Shown one piece after another: positions 7,604-15,029 of a stretch of 33,076 nucleotides of DNA. Position 1 is the stretch's first letter. The number at the start of each line of letters is the position of its first letter. A program made the position numbers and the translations under genes. The notes under the pieces are model-generated. The model was given only the letters and a program-made list of their open reading frames with translations, did no database searches and was not told the DNA's origin. Origin of the DNA: DASUDX01 sp036275365 (GTDB taxonomy: Bacteria; Pseudomonadota; Gammaproteobacteria; Nevskiales; Nevskiaceae); NCBI GenBank assembly GCA_036275365.1, contig DASUDX010000031.1, positions 1 through 33,076 of the forward strand, written 5' to 3'.

Positions 7604-8581
7604 ATGAAGATCCGGCAACTTCACTACATCCAGGAAGTGGCCCGCCGCGGGCTCAACATCACCGCCGCGGCCGAGGCCCTGTTCACCTCCCAGCCCGGCG
7701 TGAGCAAGCAGATCCGCCAGCTCGAGGACGAGCTGGGGGTCGACATCTTCGTCCGCCACGGCAAGCACCTCACCGAGATCACCCCGGCCGGCAAGCGCAT
7801 CCTCGACTACACCCAGCGCCTGCTCCACGAAGCCGACAACATCCGCCACATCGCCGACGAGTTCCGCGAGGCCGACCGCGGCGATCTCTCCATCGCCACC
7901 ACCCACACCCAGGCGCGCTACGCCCTGCCCCCGGTGATCCAGCGCTTCAAGGCGCAGTTCCCGCGGGTCTCCCTGCATCTGCAGCAGGGCTCGCCCGAGC
8001 AGATCGCCCGCATGGCGGCCGAGGGCGAGGTGGATTTCGCCATCGCCACCGAAGCGCTCGAACACTTCGATGACCTGGTAATGCTGCCCTGCTATCGCTG
8101 GAACCGCAGCGTGCTGGTACCACCGGGTCACCCCCTGATCGGCGAGCAGCCGCTGACGCTGGCGGCGGTGGCCCGCCACCCGGTGATCACCTACACCTTC
8201 GGGTTCACCGGCCGCTCCAAGCTGGATCAGGCGTTTCTGGCCCAGGGCCTGCGGCCGGATGTGGTGCTCACCGCCGTGGATGCCGATGTGATCAAGACCT
8301 ATGTCCGCCTCGGCATGGGAGTGGGCATCGTCGCCGACCTCGCCCACGATCCGGTGCAGGATGCCGATCTGGTGGCGCTGGATGCCGCCCACCTGTTCGA
8401 ACCCAGCACCACCCACATCGGCTTCCGCCAGGGCATGTTCCTGCGCGGCTTCATGTATGCCTTCATCCAGGGCTTCGCCGCCCATCTGACCGCCGAGCGG
8501 GTCGACGAGGTGTCGGCGATCGCCGACAGCGAGGAACGCAAGCGCCGGGTGCGCGAGCGCCTGCGTCTGCCCGGCGACTGA
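7604..8581 (+). CDS. cysB: CysB-type LysR transcriptional regulator
   Basis: CysB activates sulfate assimilation genes when cysteine is scarce, sensing O-acetylserine/N-acetylserine and sulfur anions. The 325-aa product matches the 324-aa E. coli protein in length and begins in the same way: MKIRQLHYIQEVARRGLNITAAAEALFTSQPGVSKQIRQLEDELGVDIFVRHGKHLTEITPAGK, a LysR winged helix-turn-helix. The effector domain contains TTHTQARYALPPVIQRFKAQFP, the family-typical sulfate/inducer-binding stretch with TTHTQARY, and the C-terminal GMFLRGFMYAFIQGFA. The open frame extends upstream to 7367, but those codons show no conserved sequence, so ATG 7604 is chosen. Cbl is the close alternative. It lies 77 bp before cysI on the same strand and divergent from the TSUP gene, which supports a sulfur role. 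Confidence 0.92.
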   Translation: MKIRQLHYIQEVARRGLNITAAAEALFTSQPGVSKQIRQLEDELGVDIFVRHGKHLTEITPAGKRILDYTQRLLHEADNIRHIADEFREADRGDLSIATTHTQARYALPPVIQRFKAQFPRVSLHLQQGSPEQIARMAAEGEVDFAIATEALEHFDDLVMLPCYRWNRSVLVPPGHPLIGEQPLTLAAVARHPVITYTFGFTGRSKLDQAFLAQGLRPDVVLTAVDADVIKTYVRLGMGVGIVADLAHDPVQDADLVALDAAHLFEPSTTHIGFRQGMFLRGFMYAFIQGFAAHLTAERVDEVSAIADSEERKRRVRERLRLPGD

Positions 8582-8658
8582 GCAGCACGATCCGCAGCCT
8601 GTTAGTGTGCGGCCCCGCGCGATCCTGCCCGCTTCCGTACCTCCGCTCCCAGGCCGCC

Positions 8659-10323
8659 ATGTACCGCTACGACGCCTACGACCAGCAGCTGGTCGATGAA
8701 CGGGTCGCCCAGTTCCGCGACCAGACCCAGCGCTTCCTCGCCGGGCAGCTGCCGGACGACGAGTACCGCGCCCTGCGCCTGCGCAACGGGCTCTACATCC
8801 AGCGCTTCGCGCCGATGCTGCGGATCAGCATCCCCTACGGCCTGCTGTCGTCGCGCCAGCTGCGCATGCTCGCCCACATCGCCCGCGAGTACGACAAGGG
8901 CTATGGCCACTTCACCACCCGGCAGAACCTGCAGTTCAACTGGCCGGCGCTGGCGCGGGTGCCGGACATCCTGGCCGATCTCGCCAGCGTGCAGATGCAC
9001 GCCATCCAGACCTCGGGCAACTGCATCCGCAACATCACCGCCGATGCCCTGGCCGGGGTCGCCCGCGACGAGCTGGTGGACCCCCGCCCCTACTGCGAGC
9101 TGACCCGCCAGTGGGCGAGCTTCCACCCGGAGTTCAACTGGCTGCCGCGCAAGTTCAAGATCGCCTTCTCCGCCGCCACCCAGGACCGTGCCGCCACCCA
9201 GGTCCATGATGTTGGCGTGCACATCCTGCGCAATCAGGCCGGCGAGCTGGGCTATGCGATCTATGTCGGCGGCGGTCTCGGCCGCACCCCGATCATCGGG
9301 GTGAAGATCCGCGACTTCCTGCCGGAGACCGAGCTGCTGAGCTATCTGGAAGCCGTGCTGCGGGTCTACAACCGGCTCGGTCGCCGCGACAATCTCTACA
9401 AGGCCCGGATCAAGATCCTGGTCAAGGAAAGCGGGCCCGAGCGCTTCCGCGAGTGGGTGGAAGCCGAGTACGCGGCGCTGGCCGACGGCCCGCTGCGGCT
9501 CGCCCCGGCGGACATCGCGGCAATGCGCGCCCGCTTCGACAGCTTCGACTACGACCCGGCGGCGGCGGCGGACCCGCGTCACGCCGAGCGCCTGGCCGCC
9601 GACAGCGCCTTCGCCGCCTGGTGCCGGCGCAACCTGGTGGCGCACCGCCAGCCCGGCTACGCGGCGGTGATGGTCTCCCTCAAGGCCAACGGGGTGGCGC
9701 CCGGCGATGTCAGCCATGCCCAGATGGATCTGCTGGCCGATCTGGCGGATCGCTACAGCTTCGGCGAGATCCGCGCCACCCACGACCAGAACCTGGTGCT
9801 CGCCGATGTGCGCGAGGCGGATCTGTATCCGGTCTGGCAGGCGCTGCAGTCGGCCGGACTGGCGACCCCCAACATCGGTCTGCTCAGCGATCTGATCTGC
9901 TGTCCGGGCCTGGATTTCTGCTCACTGGCCAATGCCAGCTCCAACAGCGTGGCGCAGGATCTGTTCGAGCGCTTCGAGAATCTCGACCACCAGCACGACA
10001 TCGGTCCGATCAAGATCAAGCTGTCGGGCTGCATGAACGGCTGTGGCCATCACAGCGTCGGTCATATCGGCATTCTCGGCGTCGACAAGAAGGGCGAGGA
10101 GTGGTACCAGATCACCCTCGGCGGCTCGGCCGAGAGTGACGCCAGCCTCGGCGATCGCACCGGTCCTTCGATCGACCGCGAACACATCGCCGACGCCGTC
10201 GAGACCCTGATCCATACCTACCTCGAGCTGCGCCAGAGCGAGGACGAGACCTTTCTGCAGGCCTACCGGCGCGTGGGCATGGCGCCGTTCAAGGCCCGGC
10301 TCTATGCCACGGAGGCTGCGTGA
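8659..10323 (+). CDS. cysI: Siroheme sulfite/nitrite reductase hemoprotein (CysI-type)
   Basis: This enzyme family performs the six-electron reduction of sulfite to sulfide (or nitrite to ammonia) using siroheme coupled to a [4Fe-4S] cluster. The 554-aa product shows the cluster motif C-x5-C (Cys415, Cys421 in CCPGLDFC) and C-x3-C (Cys458, Cys462 in GCMNGCGHH). The first half contains GLLSSRQLRMLAHIAREYDKGYGHFTTRQNLQFNWP and MHAIQTSGNCIRNITADALAGVARDELVDPRP, close to the Pseudomonas CysI group and its two-repeat architecture. No flavoprotein CysJ is nearby, so electrons may come from ferredoxin or another donor. The ATG at 8659 is chosen because MYRYDAYDQQLVDERVAQFRDQ matches family N-termini. 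Neighbouring CysB and DUF934 favour sulfite as substrate; the Moco genes downstream leave nitrite possible. Confidence 0.93.
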   Translation: MYRYDAYDQQLVDERVAQFRDQTQRFLAGQLPDDEYRALRLRNGLYIQRFAPMLRISIPYGLLSSRQLRMLAHIAREYDKGYGHFTTRQNLQFNWPALARVPDILADLASVQMHAIQTSGNCIRNITADALAGVARDELVDPRPYCELTRQWASFHPEFNWLPRKFKIAFSAATQDRAATQVHDVGVHILRNQAGELGYAIYVGGGLGRTPIIGVKIRDFLPETELLSYLEAVLRVYNRLGRRDNLYKARIKILVKESGPERFREWVEAEYAALADGPLRLAPADIAAMRARFDSFDYDPAAAADPRHAERLAADSAFAAWCRRNLVAHRQPGYAAVMVSLKANGVAPGDVSHAQMDLLADLADRYSFGEIRATHDQNLVLADVREADLYPVWQALQSAGLATPNIGLLSDLICCPGLDFCSLANASSNSVAQDLFERFENLDHQHDIGPIKIKLSGCMNGCGHHSVGHIGILGVDKKGEEWYQITLGGSAESDASLGDRTGPSIDREHIADAVETLIHTYLELRQSEDETFLQAYRRVGMAPFKARLYATEAA

Positions 10324-10820
10324 GCGCGGCGCTGCTGCGGCAGGGGCGGATCGAGGCCATCGACGCCCCGCTGCTTGCCGACGAGGCGCCGCTGCCGCCG
10401 GATGGCCGCTGCCGGGTGAGCCTCGCGCGCTGGCAGGCCGAGCCGGCGCTCGCCGCCAGCGGCCGGGTCGGCGTGCAGCTGCCCAACACCGCTGATGTCC
10501 AGGCGCTGGCGGAGACGCTGCAGCCGGCCTGGCTGATTGCCCTCGAGTTTCCCGGCTTCGCCGATGGCCGCGCCTACTCCCAGGCCCGGCTGCTGCGCCA
10601 GCGCCTGGACTATCGCGGCGAGCTGCGTGCGGTCGGCAAGGCGGTGGTGCGCGACCAGCTGCCTGGCCTTGCCCGCTGTGGCTTCGACAGCTTCGAGCTG
10701 CGCGAGGACCAGGACCCGGAAGCCTGCCGGCAGACGCTGGGCTCGGCCCGCCTGGCTTACCAGCCGGCGGTCGATGCCCTGCCCTGGGCCCTGCGCCTGC
10801 GCCGTCCCGGCGGCGCTTGA
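10320..10820 (+). CDS. DUF934 family protein, sulfite-reductase partner
   Basis: This 166-aa cytoplasmic protein of the DUF934 family is found next to single-subunit sulfite reductases in many proteobacteria. Its molecular role is unproven, though it is often annotated as an oxidoreductase or a partner of CysI or CysH. Recognisable conserved parts are the central LIALEFPGFADGRAYSQARLLRQRLDYRGELRAVG and KAVVRDQLPGLARCGFDSFELRED, then LAYQPAVD near the C-terminus. It starts at a GTG that overlaps the cysI stop by 4 bp and has a clear GGAGG about 6 bp upstream, so it is translationally coupled to cysI. There are no membrane segments or metal-binding cysteine clusters. Family assignment is firm; function is inferred from context only. 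Confidence 0.87.
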   Translation: MSAALLRQGRIEAIDAPLLADEAPLPPDGRCRVSLARWQAEPALAASGRVGVQLPNTADVQALAETLQPAWLIALEFPGFADGRAYSQARLLRQRLDYRGELRAVGKAVVRDQLPGLARCGFDSFELREDQDPEACRQTLGSARLAYQPAVDALPWALRLRRPGGA

Positions 10821-11251
10821 AGGACGTCCTCGACAAGCCGGTCACTCGGCGGCGGGCCGTGGCCCAGGCCTGGCTGAGCCTGCCCGCCGAGGTGATGCAG
10901 CGGCTGCGCGAGCGGCGGGTGGACAAGGGCGATGCGCTGGAGATCGCCCGCGCCGCGGCCTTTCTTGCCGCCAAGCGGACGCCGGAGCTGTTGCCGCTGT
11001 GTCACCCGCTGCTGATCGAGCACAGTGCCGTGCACTACGAGTTCGAGCCGGCGCGCCTGCGCATCGAGGTGACGGTTGAGACCTCGGCCCGCACCGGTGT
11101 GGAGATGGAGGCGCTCACCGCGGCCGGCATCGCCGCGCTGACGCTCTACGACCTGCTCAAGCCCCATGCCGGCACCGCCCTGCGCATCGATGGCCTGGAG
11201 CTGATGGAAAAAACCGGCGGCAAGCAGGACTTCCGCCGCCTGCCGGCGTGA
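10817..11251 (+). CDS. moaC: MoaC, cyclic pyranopterin monophosphate synthase
   Basis: MoaC converts the 3',8-cyclo-GTP made by MoaA into cyclic pyranopterin monophosphate, the first stable molybdopterin precursor. The 144-aa product keeps the catalytic set: K37 in DKGDA (K51 of E. coli), LCHPL at 61-65 with the essential His, GVEMEALTA at 94-102, K115 in YDLLKP (K131 of E. coli) and KTGGK near the end. The start is a TTG overlapping the DUF934 stop (TTGA). Before the conserved DVxxKxxTxRxAxA segment only two residues remain, so the usual 12-15-residue N-terminal extension (xHxxxxGxxxMVD in E. coli) is missing. This looks like a compact but intact MoaC, with no sign of frameshift. Confidence 0.92.
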   Translation: MKDVLDKPVTRRRAVAQAWLSLPAEVMQRLRERRVDKGDALEIARAAAFLAAKRTPELLPLCHPLLIEHSAVHYEFEPARLRIEVTVETSARTGVEMEALTAAGIAALTLYDLLKPHAGTALRIDGLELMEKTGGKQDFRRLPA

Positions 11252-12465
11252 TCGGCCTCGACCAGGCCCTGGCCTGCTACGCGCAGACCTTGCAGGCCCT
11301 GCCCGCCGAGACCGCCGCGCTGGACGGATCGGTCGGCCGGGTGCTGGCCGAGCCGCTGCGGGCACCGGTCGATCTGCCCCGCTTCGACCAGTCGGCGATG
11401 GACGGCTATGCCCTGGCCGCCGCCGACACCCGGGGCGCCAGTGGCGAGCAGCCAGCGGCGCTGCAGCTGGTCGGGGAGTCCGCCGCCGGTATCGCGCCGC
11501 TGGCCGCGGTGGCGGTTGCCACCGGGCAGTGCTGGCGCATCAGCACGGGCGCCCGTCTGCCGCCGGGTACCGATGCGGTGGTGGCCCAGGAGCGGGTGCG
11601 CCGCGAGGCGGACCGGATCTGGCTGAGCCAGCCGGTCAATCGCGGCCGCAATGTGCGGCACCAGGGCGAGGAGTGCCGCGCCGGCGACCCGCTGGCCGCC
11701 GCCGGCAGCCGGCTCAGCCCGGGGCTGATCGCCGCCCTGGCCCTCGCCGGCCACGCGCAGGCCCGGCTGTACCGGCGGCCGCGGGTGGCGGTGCTGATCA
11801 CCGGCAACGAGGTGATGCAGGCGGGCGCCGCCCTGCCCGCCGGTGCCACCGCCGATGCCAACGGTCCGCTGATCCGCGCCTGGCTGCAGGCGCGCGGTCT
11901 GCCGCTGGCGAGCCTGCGCCACCTGCCGGACGAGCGCGCATCGATCGAAGCCGCCCTGGGAGAGGCCTTCGCGCAAGCCGATGTGGTGGTCAGCACCGGC
12001 GGCGCCTCGGTGGGTGATCACGATCATCTGCCCGCCGCCAGCCGTGCCCTGGGGGGTGAGCGGGTGTTCTGGCAGGTGGCGCAGAAGCCGGGCAAGCCCC
12101 TGCTCTATGCCCTCCACCAGGGGCGACCGCTGCTGGCCTTTCCGGGCAATCCGGCCGCCGTGCTGGTGGGTCTGAGCCTGCATCTGGCCAGTGTGCTGGC
12201 GGTGCTGGAAGGCGCCCGCGAGCCCGGCCTGAGCTGGCGCGAGGGACGGCTGGTGCAGCCGGTGGCGGGCGATGGCGAGCGCGCCCGCCTGCTGCGGGCG
12301 CGGCGCGAGGACCGCGCCGACGGCACCCGGCTGCAGGTGCTGGCGCATCAGGAGTCCCACATGCTCAGCAATCTGGCCGCGGCCGACAGTCTGGTCTGGC
12401 TGCCGCCCCGCGCGGGCGACTACGGCCCCGGCGACACCCTGCGCTGGCTGGCCCTGGATCGCTGA
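11248..12465 (+). CDS. moeA: MoeA, molybdopterin molybdenumtransferase
   Basis: MoeA inserts molybdate into adenylylated molybdopterin to yield active Mo cofactor. The 405-aa product matches the family length (411 in E. coli). Domain landmarks in order: PRFDQSAMDGYAL near residue 50, STGARLPPGTDAVV around 95-108, the MoCF-fold start RRPRVAVLITGNEV around 175, STGGASVGDHDHL around 250, KPGKPLLYAL and AFPGNPAAVLVGL around 285-305, then the small C-terminal beta domain. The GTG start at 11248 overlaps the moaC stop by 4 bp, so translation is coupled. MogA, which makes the adenylylated substrate, is not in the window and must be encoded elsewhere if this pathway is complete. Confidence 0.95.
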   Translation: MIGLDQALACYAQTLQALPAETAALDGSVGRVLAEPLRAPVDLPRFDQSAMDGYALAAADTRGASGEQPAALQLVGESAAGIAPLAAVAVATGQCWRISTGARLPPGTDAVVAQERVRREADRIWLSQPVNRGRNVRHQGEECRAGDPLAAAGSRLSPGLIAALALAGHAQARLYRRPRVAVLITGNEVMQAGAALPAGATADANGPLIRAWLQARGLPLASLRHLPDERASIEAALGEAFAQADVVVSTGGASVGDHDHLPAASRALGGERVFWQVAQKPGKPLLYALHQGRPLLAFPGNPAAVLVGLSLHLASVLAVLEGAREPGLSWREGRLVQPVAGDGERARLLRARREDRADGTRLQVLAHQESHMLSNLAAADSLVWLPPRAGDYGPGDTLRWLALDR

Positions 12466-13058
12466 TGGGGACCCGGCTGCCGGTCTGCGCGGTCATCCTC
12501 GCCGGCGGCGCCAGTCAGCGTCTGGGCGGCATCGACAAGGCCTGGAAGCCGCTCGCCGGCGAGCCCCTGCTGCGGCGGGTGGTGGCGCAGCTGCAGCCGC
12601 AGGTCGAGCGCTGGGTGCTCAGCGCCAACCGCGAGCTCCCTCATCACCCGGAGGAGGGCTGGACGGTGATCGCCGATGCCGACCCGGCGGCGCGGGCCGG
12701 TCCGCTGGCCGGGATGGCAGCCTGCAGCCAGGCCCTGCCGCCCGGGGATCTGCTGTTCATCCCGGTGGACGCCTGGCGGCTGCCGGCCGCTCTGCTGACC
12801 GCGCTGGCACAGGCCGCAGGGGCCGGCGGCCTCGCCTGCGGCGAACAGGCCGCCGGCTGGCTGCCCCTGCCCTGCTGGGTGGCGGCACGCCGGCGCGAGG
12901 ACCTGCTGCAGGCCTGGGCAGCCGGCGAGCGCTCACCGCTGCGCTGGCTGCGGCAGGCCGGCGCCATCACCGTGTCCATCAGCGACGCCGAGGCCGAGGG
13001 CCTGAGTCTCAACACCGCGGACGAGTGGGCGCGTGCCGAGCGCATACTGCGCGCATGA
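12465..13058 (+). CDS. mobA: MobA, molybdenum cofactor guanylyltransferase
   Basis: MobA attaches GMP from GTP to Mo-molybdopterin, giving the bis-MGD form used by DMSO-reductase-family enzymes such as nitrate reductases and formate dehydrogenases. The 197-aa product has the nucleotidyltransferase signature VILAGGASQRLGGIDKAW at about residues 10-27, the guanine-site stretch DADPAARAGPLAGM around 75-88, the metal-site aspartate in FIPVDAWRLP (canonically PCDTPxLP) and a C-terminal SLNTADEW equivalent to the family NINTPEDL. The Cys-to-Val and Thr-Pro changes beside the metal aspartate are mildly unusual. Its ATG shares one base with the moeA stop (TGATG). Its presence implies the host uses MGD-type molybdoenzymes. 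Confidence 0.91.
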   Translation: MGTRLPVCAVILAGGASQRLGGIDKAWKPLAGEPLLRRVVAQLQPQVERWVLSANRELPHHPEEGWTVIADADPAARAGPLAGMAACSQALPPGDLLFIPVDAWRLPAALLTALAQAAGAGGLACGEQAAGWLPLPCWVAARRREDLLQAWAAGERSPLRWLRQAGAITVSISDAEAEGLSLNTADEWARAERILRA

Positions 13059-14038
13059 GTGCGCTTCTGATCGACCGCCACGGCCGCCGCAAGGGCAAGC
13101 TGCGCGTCTCGCTGACCGATCGCTGCGATTTCCAGTGCGTGTACTGCATGCCCGAGCGGCCGCGCTGGCGCCCCGCCGAGCGCTTGATCCGCGCCCCCGA
13201 GCTGCACCGTCTGGTCGGATTGATGGTGCGGCGCCTCGGCATCCAGGCCCTGCGCCTGACCGGTGGCGAGCCGCTGCTGCGCGAGGATCTGGAAGGGCTG
13301 ATCGCCGATCTGGCGCCGCTGCGCGCGCAGGGCCTGCAGCGCATCTCGCTGACCACCAATGCCGCGCGGCTCGCCGGGCGCGCCCGCGCGCTGCGAGCGG
13401 CCGGGCTGGATGATCTGAACATCAGCCTGGACGCGGTGGACGATGCGGTGTTCCGCCGTCTCTCCGGTGGCCATCCGGTGGCGCCGGTGCTGGCCGGCAT
13501 CGAGGCGGCGGTCGCCGCTGGCCTGCCGGTGAAGCTCAACATGGTGGTGATGCGCGGTCTCAATCAGGAACAGCTGCTGCCAACGGCGCGCTGGGCCTTC
13601 GAGCGCGGTCTGCCGCTGCGCCTGATCGAGTTCATGCCGCTGGATGGGCGCGGCGGCTGGAGTGCCGACCAGGTGGTCGGCGAGGCCGAGCTGATCGAAG
13701 CCCTCTCCCGCCACTACACGGTGCAGGCCCTGCCCGAGGACGCCGCACCGGCGCGCGAGTACCGGCTGGATGGCGAGCACCGGCTGGGCGTGATCTCGAC
13801 CATCTCCAACCCCTTCTGCACCCGCTGCGACCGCATCCGCCTGGCCGCCGATGGACGCCTGTACAGCTGCCTGTTCGCCGCCGGCGGACCGGACCTGCTG
13901 GGCGCGCTGCGCGAAGGGGCCGACGATGACGCGCTTGAGGCCCTGATCCGCGACACGGTGCGCGACAAGCCCGCCGGCTACATCGCGCGCCCGGGCTATG
14001 TGGAGCGGCCGATCACCATGCACGGGCTCGGCGGCTGA
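13055..14038 (+). CDS. moaA: MoaA, GTP 3',8-cyclase (radical SAM)
   Basis: MoaA is the radical SAM enzyme that rearranges GTP into 3',8-cyclo-GTP, the first step of molybdopterin synthesis. The 327-aa product carries the SAM-cluster motif C-x3-C-x2-C (Cys24, Cys28, Cys31 in CDFQCVYC) and the second, substrate-binding cluster C-x2-C-x13-C (Cys255, Cys258, Cys272). RLTGGEPLLREDL, LNISLDA and KLNMVVMRGLN are classical. The chain ends in Gly-Gly (MHGLGG), the double-glycine tail required for activity in characterised MoaA proteins. The ATG at 13055 overlaps the mobA stop (ATGA) and is preferred over the long upstream open frame, which is a shadow of mobA. No residue is missing. Confidence 0.96.
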   Translation: MSALLIDRHGRRKGKLRVSLTDRCDFQCVYCMPERPRWRPAERLIRAPELHRLVGLMVRRLGIQALRLTGGEPLLREDLEGLIADLAPLRAQGLQRISLTTNAARLAGRARALRAAGLDDLNISLDAVDDAVFRRLSGGHPVAPVLAGIEAAVAAGLPVKLNMVVMRGLNQEQLLPTARWAFERGLPLRLIEFMPLDGRGGWSADQVVGEAELIEALSRHYTVQALPEDAAPAREYRLDGEHRLGVISTISNPFCTRCDRIRLAADGRLYSCLFAAGGPDLLGALREGADDDALEALIRDTVRDKPAGYIARPGYVERPITMHGLGG

Positions 14039-14283
14039 TGCGGATCACCGTGCACTGCCTGGGACCGGCGCAGCGCTGGTTCGGCGTCGACGAGCTGCCC
14101 CTCGAGCTGCCCGACACGGCGACGGTGCAGACGGCCATCGAGCAGCTGCTGACGCTCAGCCCGGCCTACGCCGAGACCGAGCCGATGCTGGCCTATGCCC
14201 TCGACGAGCAGTGGGCCGATCGCCGCACGCCGCTGCACGAGGGTGCGGTGCTCGCGCTGATTCCCCCGATCAGTGCCGGCTGA
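14038..14283 (+). CDS. moaD: MoaD, molybdopterin synthase small subunit with Ala-Gly end
   Basis: MoaD is the ubiquitin-fold sulfur carrier of molybdopterin synthase. MoeB adenylylates its C-terminal glycine, which becomes a thiocarboxylate donating the dithiolene sulfurs. The 81-aa product has the same length as E. coli MoaD and the expected fold markers (ITVHCLGPAQRWFG at the N-terminus, PMLAYALDEQWADRRTPLHEGAVLALIPPISAG at the C-terminus). The oddity is the last two residues: the chain ends Ala-Gly (codons GCC GGC TGA) instead of the near-universal Gly-Gly. The terminal glycine that carries sulfur is kept. The ATG shares a base with the moaA stop, and moaE follows directly, so the identity is not in doubt even though the sequence is divergent. 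Confidence 0.88.
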   Translation: MRITVHCLGPAQRWFGVDELPLELPDTATVQTAIEQLLTLSPAYAETEPMLAYALDEQWADRRTPLHEGAVLALIPPISAG

Positions 14284-14287
14284 GGCG

Positions 14288-14725
14288 ATGGAGCGGATTC
14301 ACGAGGGGCCCCTGCCCTGGGTCGAACTGATGGCCAGCTTCGCCGCGCAGCCGGCGGAGGGCGCGCTGGCGAGCTTCGCCGGGCTGGTACGCAATCACCA
14401 TCAGGGGCGGGCGGTGAGCGGGATCCGCTATCACGCCCACCGGGGGCTGGCCGCCCGCGAGCTGGCGGCGATCGAGTCGGCGATCGCCGACCAGCATGGC
14501 GTGCGCTGCGCGCTCTGGCATGCGGTGGGCGATCTGGCGGTGGGCGACTGCAGCGTGCTGGTGCTGGTGGGCTCGGCCCACCGGGCGGCCGCCTTCGCCG
14601 GCTGCCGGGACGCCATCGAGGCGATCAAGGCACGGCTGCCGATCTGGAAGGAGGAACGGTTTGCCGATGGCAGCACTGCCTTCGTGGCCGGTGTTCCCCG
14701 CGCAGGTTTGCAGAAGAACGGGTAA
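14288..14725 (+). CDS. moaE: MoaE, molybdopterin synthase catalytic subunit
   Basis: MoaE is the large subunit that binds cyclic pyranopterin monophosphate and receives sulfur from MoaD. The 145-aa product (from ATG 14288) shows GALASFAGLVRNHHQG with the conserved Arg, YHAHRGLAARELAAIE, LVGSAHRAAAFAGCRDAIEAIK with the His-Arg pair, and KARLPIWKEER, where the two lysines correspond to the active-site pair of the family. A GTG at 14273 would add five residues and overlap moaD by 11 bp; ATG 14288, just after a weak GAGG, is the simpler choice. It is the last gene of the eight-gene cysI-moaE block. I see no terminator with a T-run in the first 80 bp after it. Confidence 0.94.
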   Translation: MERIHEGPLPWVELMASFAAQPAEGALASFAGLVRNHHQGRAVSGIRYHAHRGLAARELAAIESAIADQHGVRCALWHAVGDLAVGDCSVLVLVGSAHRAAAFAGCRDAIEAIKARLPIWKEERFADGSTAFVAGVPRAGLQKNG

Positions 14726-14811
14726 ACCGCCGCTGCGTGCCGGATACCCCTGGATTTGGCGATTGTTGCGATGCGTCAGCGTTCGACATCCTCGTCGACG
14801 CAGGCGTCCCT

Positions 14812-14853
14812 GGTCCTTGATCCGCCCAGTGGTTCAGAGGCGGTTCAGGGTCC
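14812..14853. other. Imperfect 15-bp hairpin downstream of moaE
   Basis: GGTCCTTGATCCGCC (14812-14826) pairs with GGCGGTTCAGGGTCC (14839-14853) around a 12-nt loop, with 12 Watson-Crick pairs, one G-T pair and two T-T mismatches. It lacks a T-run, so it is either a Rho-dependent or processing end for the moa transcript or a regulatory element for the genes that follow. It could also be chance in GC-rich DNA. Confidence 0.45.
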
Positions 14854-14883
14854 TCGACCGCAGACTGGGGCATGGCCTGTTTC

Positions 14884-14912
14884 TTGCCAGAAGGTGATGC
14901 AATCGACATAAG
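14884..14912 (+). promoter_or_regulatory. Candidate sigma-70 promoter for the secreted-protein pair
   Basis: TTGCCA (14884-14889), a 17-bp spacer and CATAAG (14907-14912) give a fair match to a sigma-70 promoter. The start site would fall near 14919, leaving a leader of about 110 nt before ATG 15030. A separate promoter is expected because the two genes differ from the moa operon and end at a strong terminator. Confidence 0.4.
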
Positions 14913-15029
14913 GATATGGTGTACTTCGGGCAGCCATGCGGTACCCTAGGCACTGATTTTTCGGCCCATTCGCGTGCGGGCGGCTCCGGCTGCCCCGTTT
15001 CAATTCATCGAGCCAAAGGAACAACCATC

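Larger units (their letters stand above)
14726..15029. other. 304-bp gene-free region with hairpin and structured leader
   Basis: I see no gene here. It holds (a) an imperfect 15-bp hairpin at 14812-14853 with a 12-nt loop, listed separately; (b) a possible promoter TTGCCA-17 bp-CATAAG at 14884-14912 reading toward the secreted-protein genes; (c) a leader of about 110 nt in which GGGCAGCC (14928-14935) and GGCTGCCC (14988-14995) are perfectly complementary across 52 nt; and (d) the ribosome site AAAGGA just before ATG 15030. The short open frame on the minus strand here lacks any conserved sequence. Confidence 0.6.

Noticed and set aside
12272..13054. Upstream extension of the moaA frame
   Set aside because: It runs through moeA and mobA in another frame and has Arg/Gly/Pro-rich shadow composition; moaA starts at the overlapping ATG 13055.
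14625..14909. 94-codon open frame on the minus strand after moaE
   Set aside because: It overlaps the end of moaE and the hairpin region, with no recognisable domain or ribosome site.
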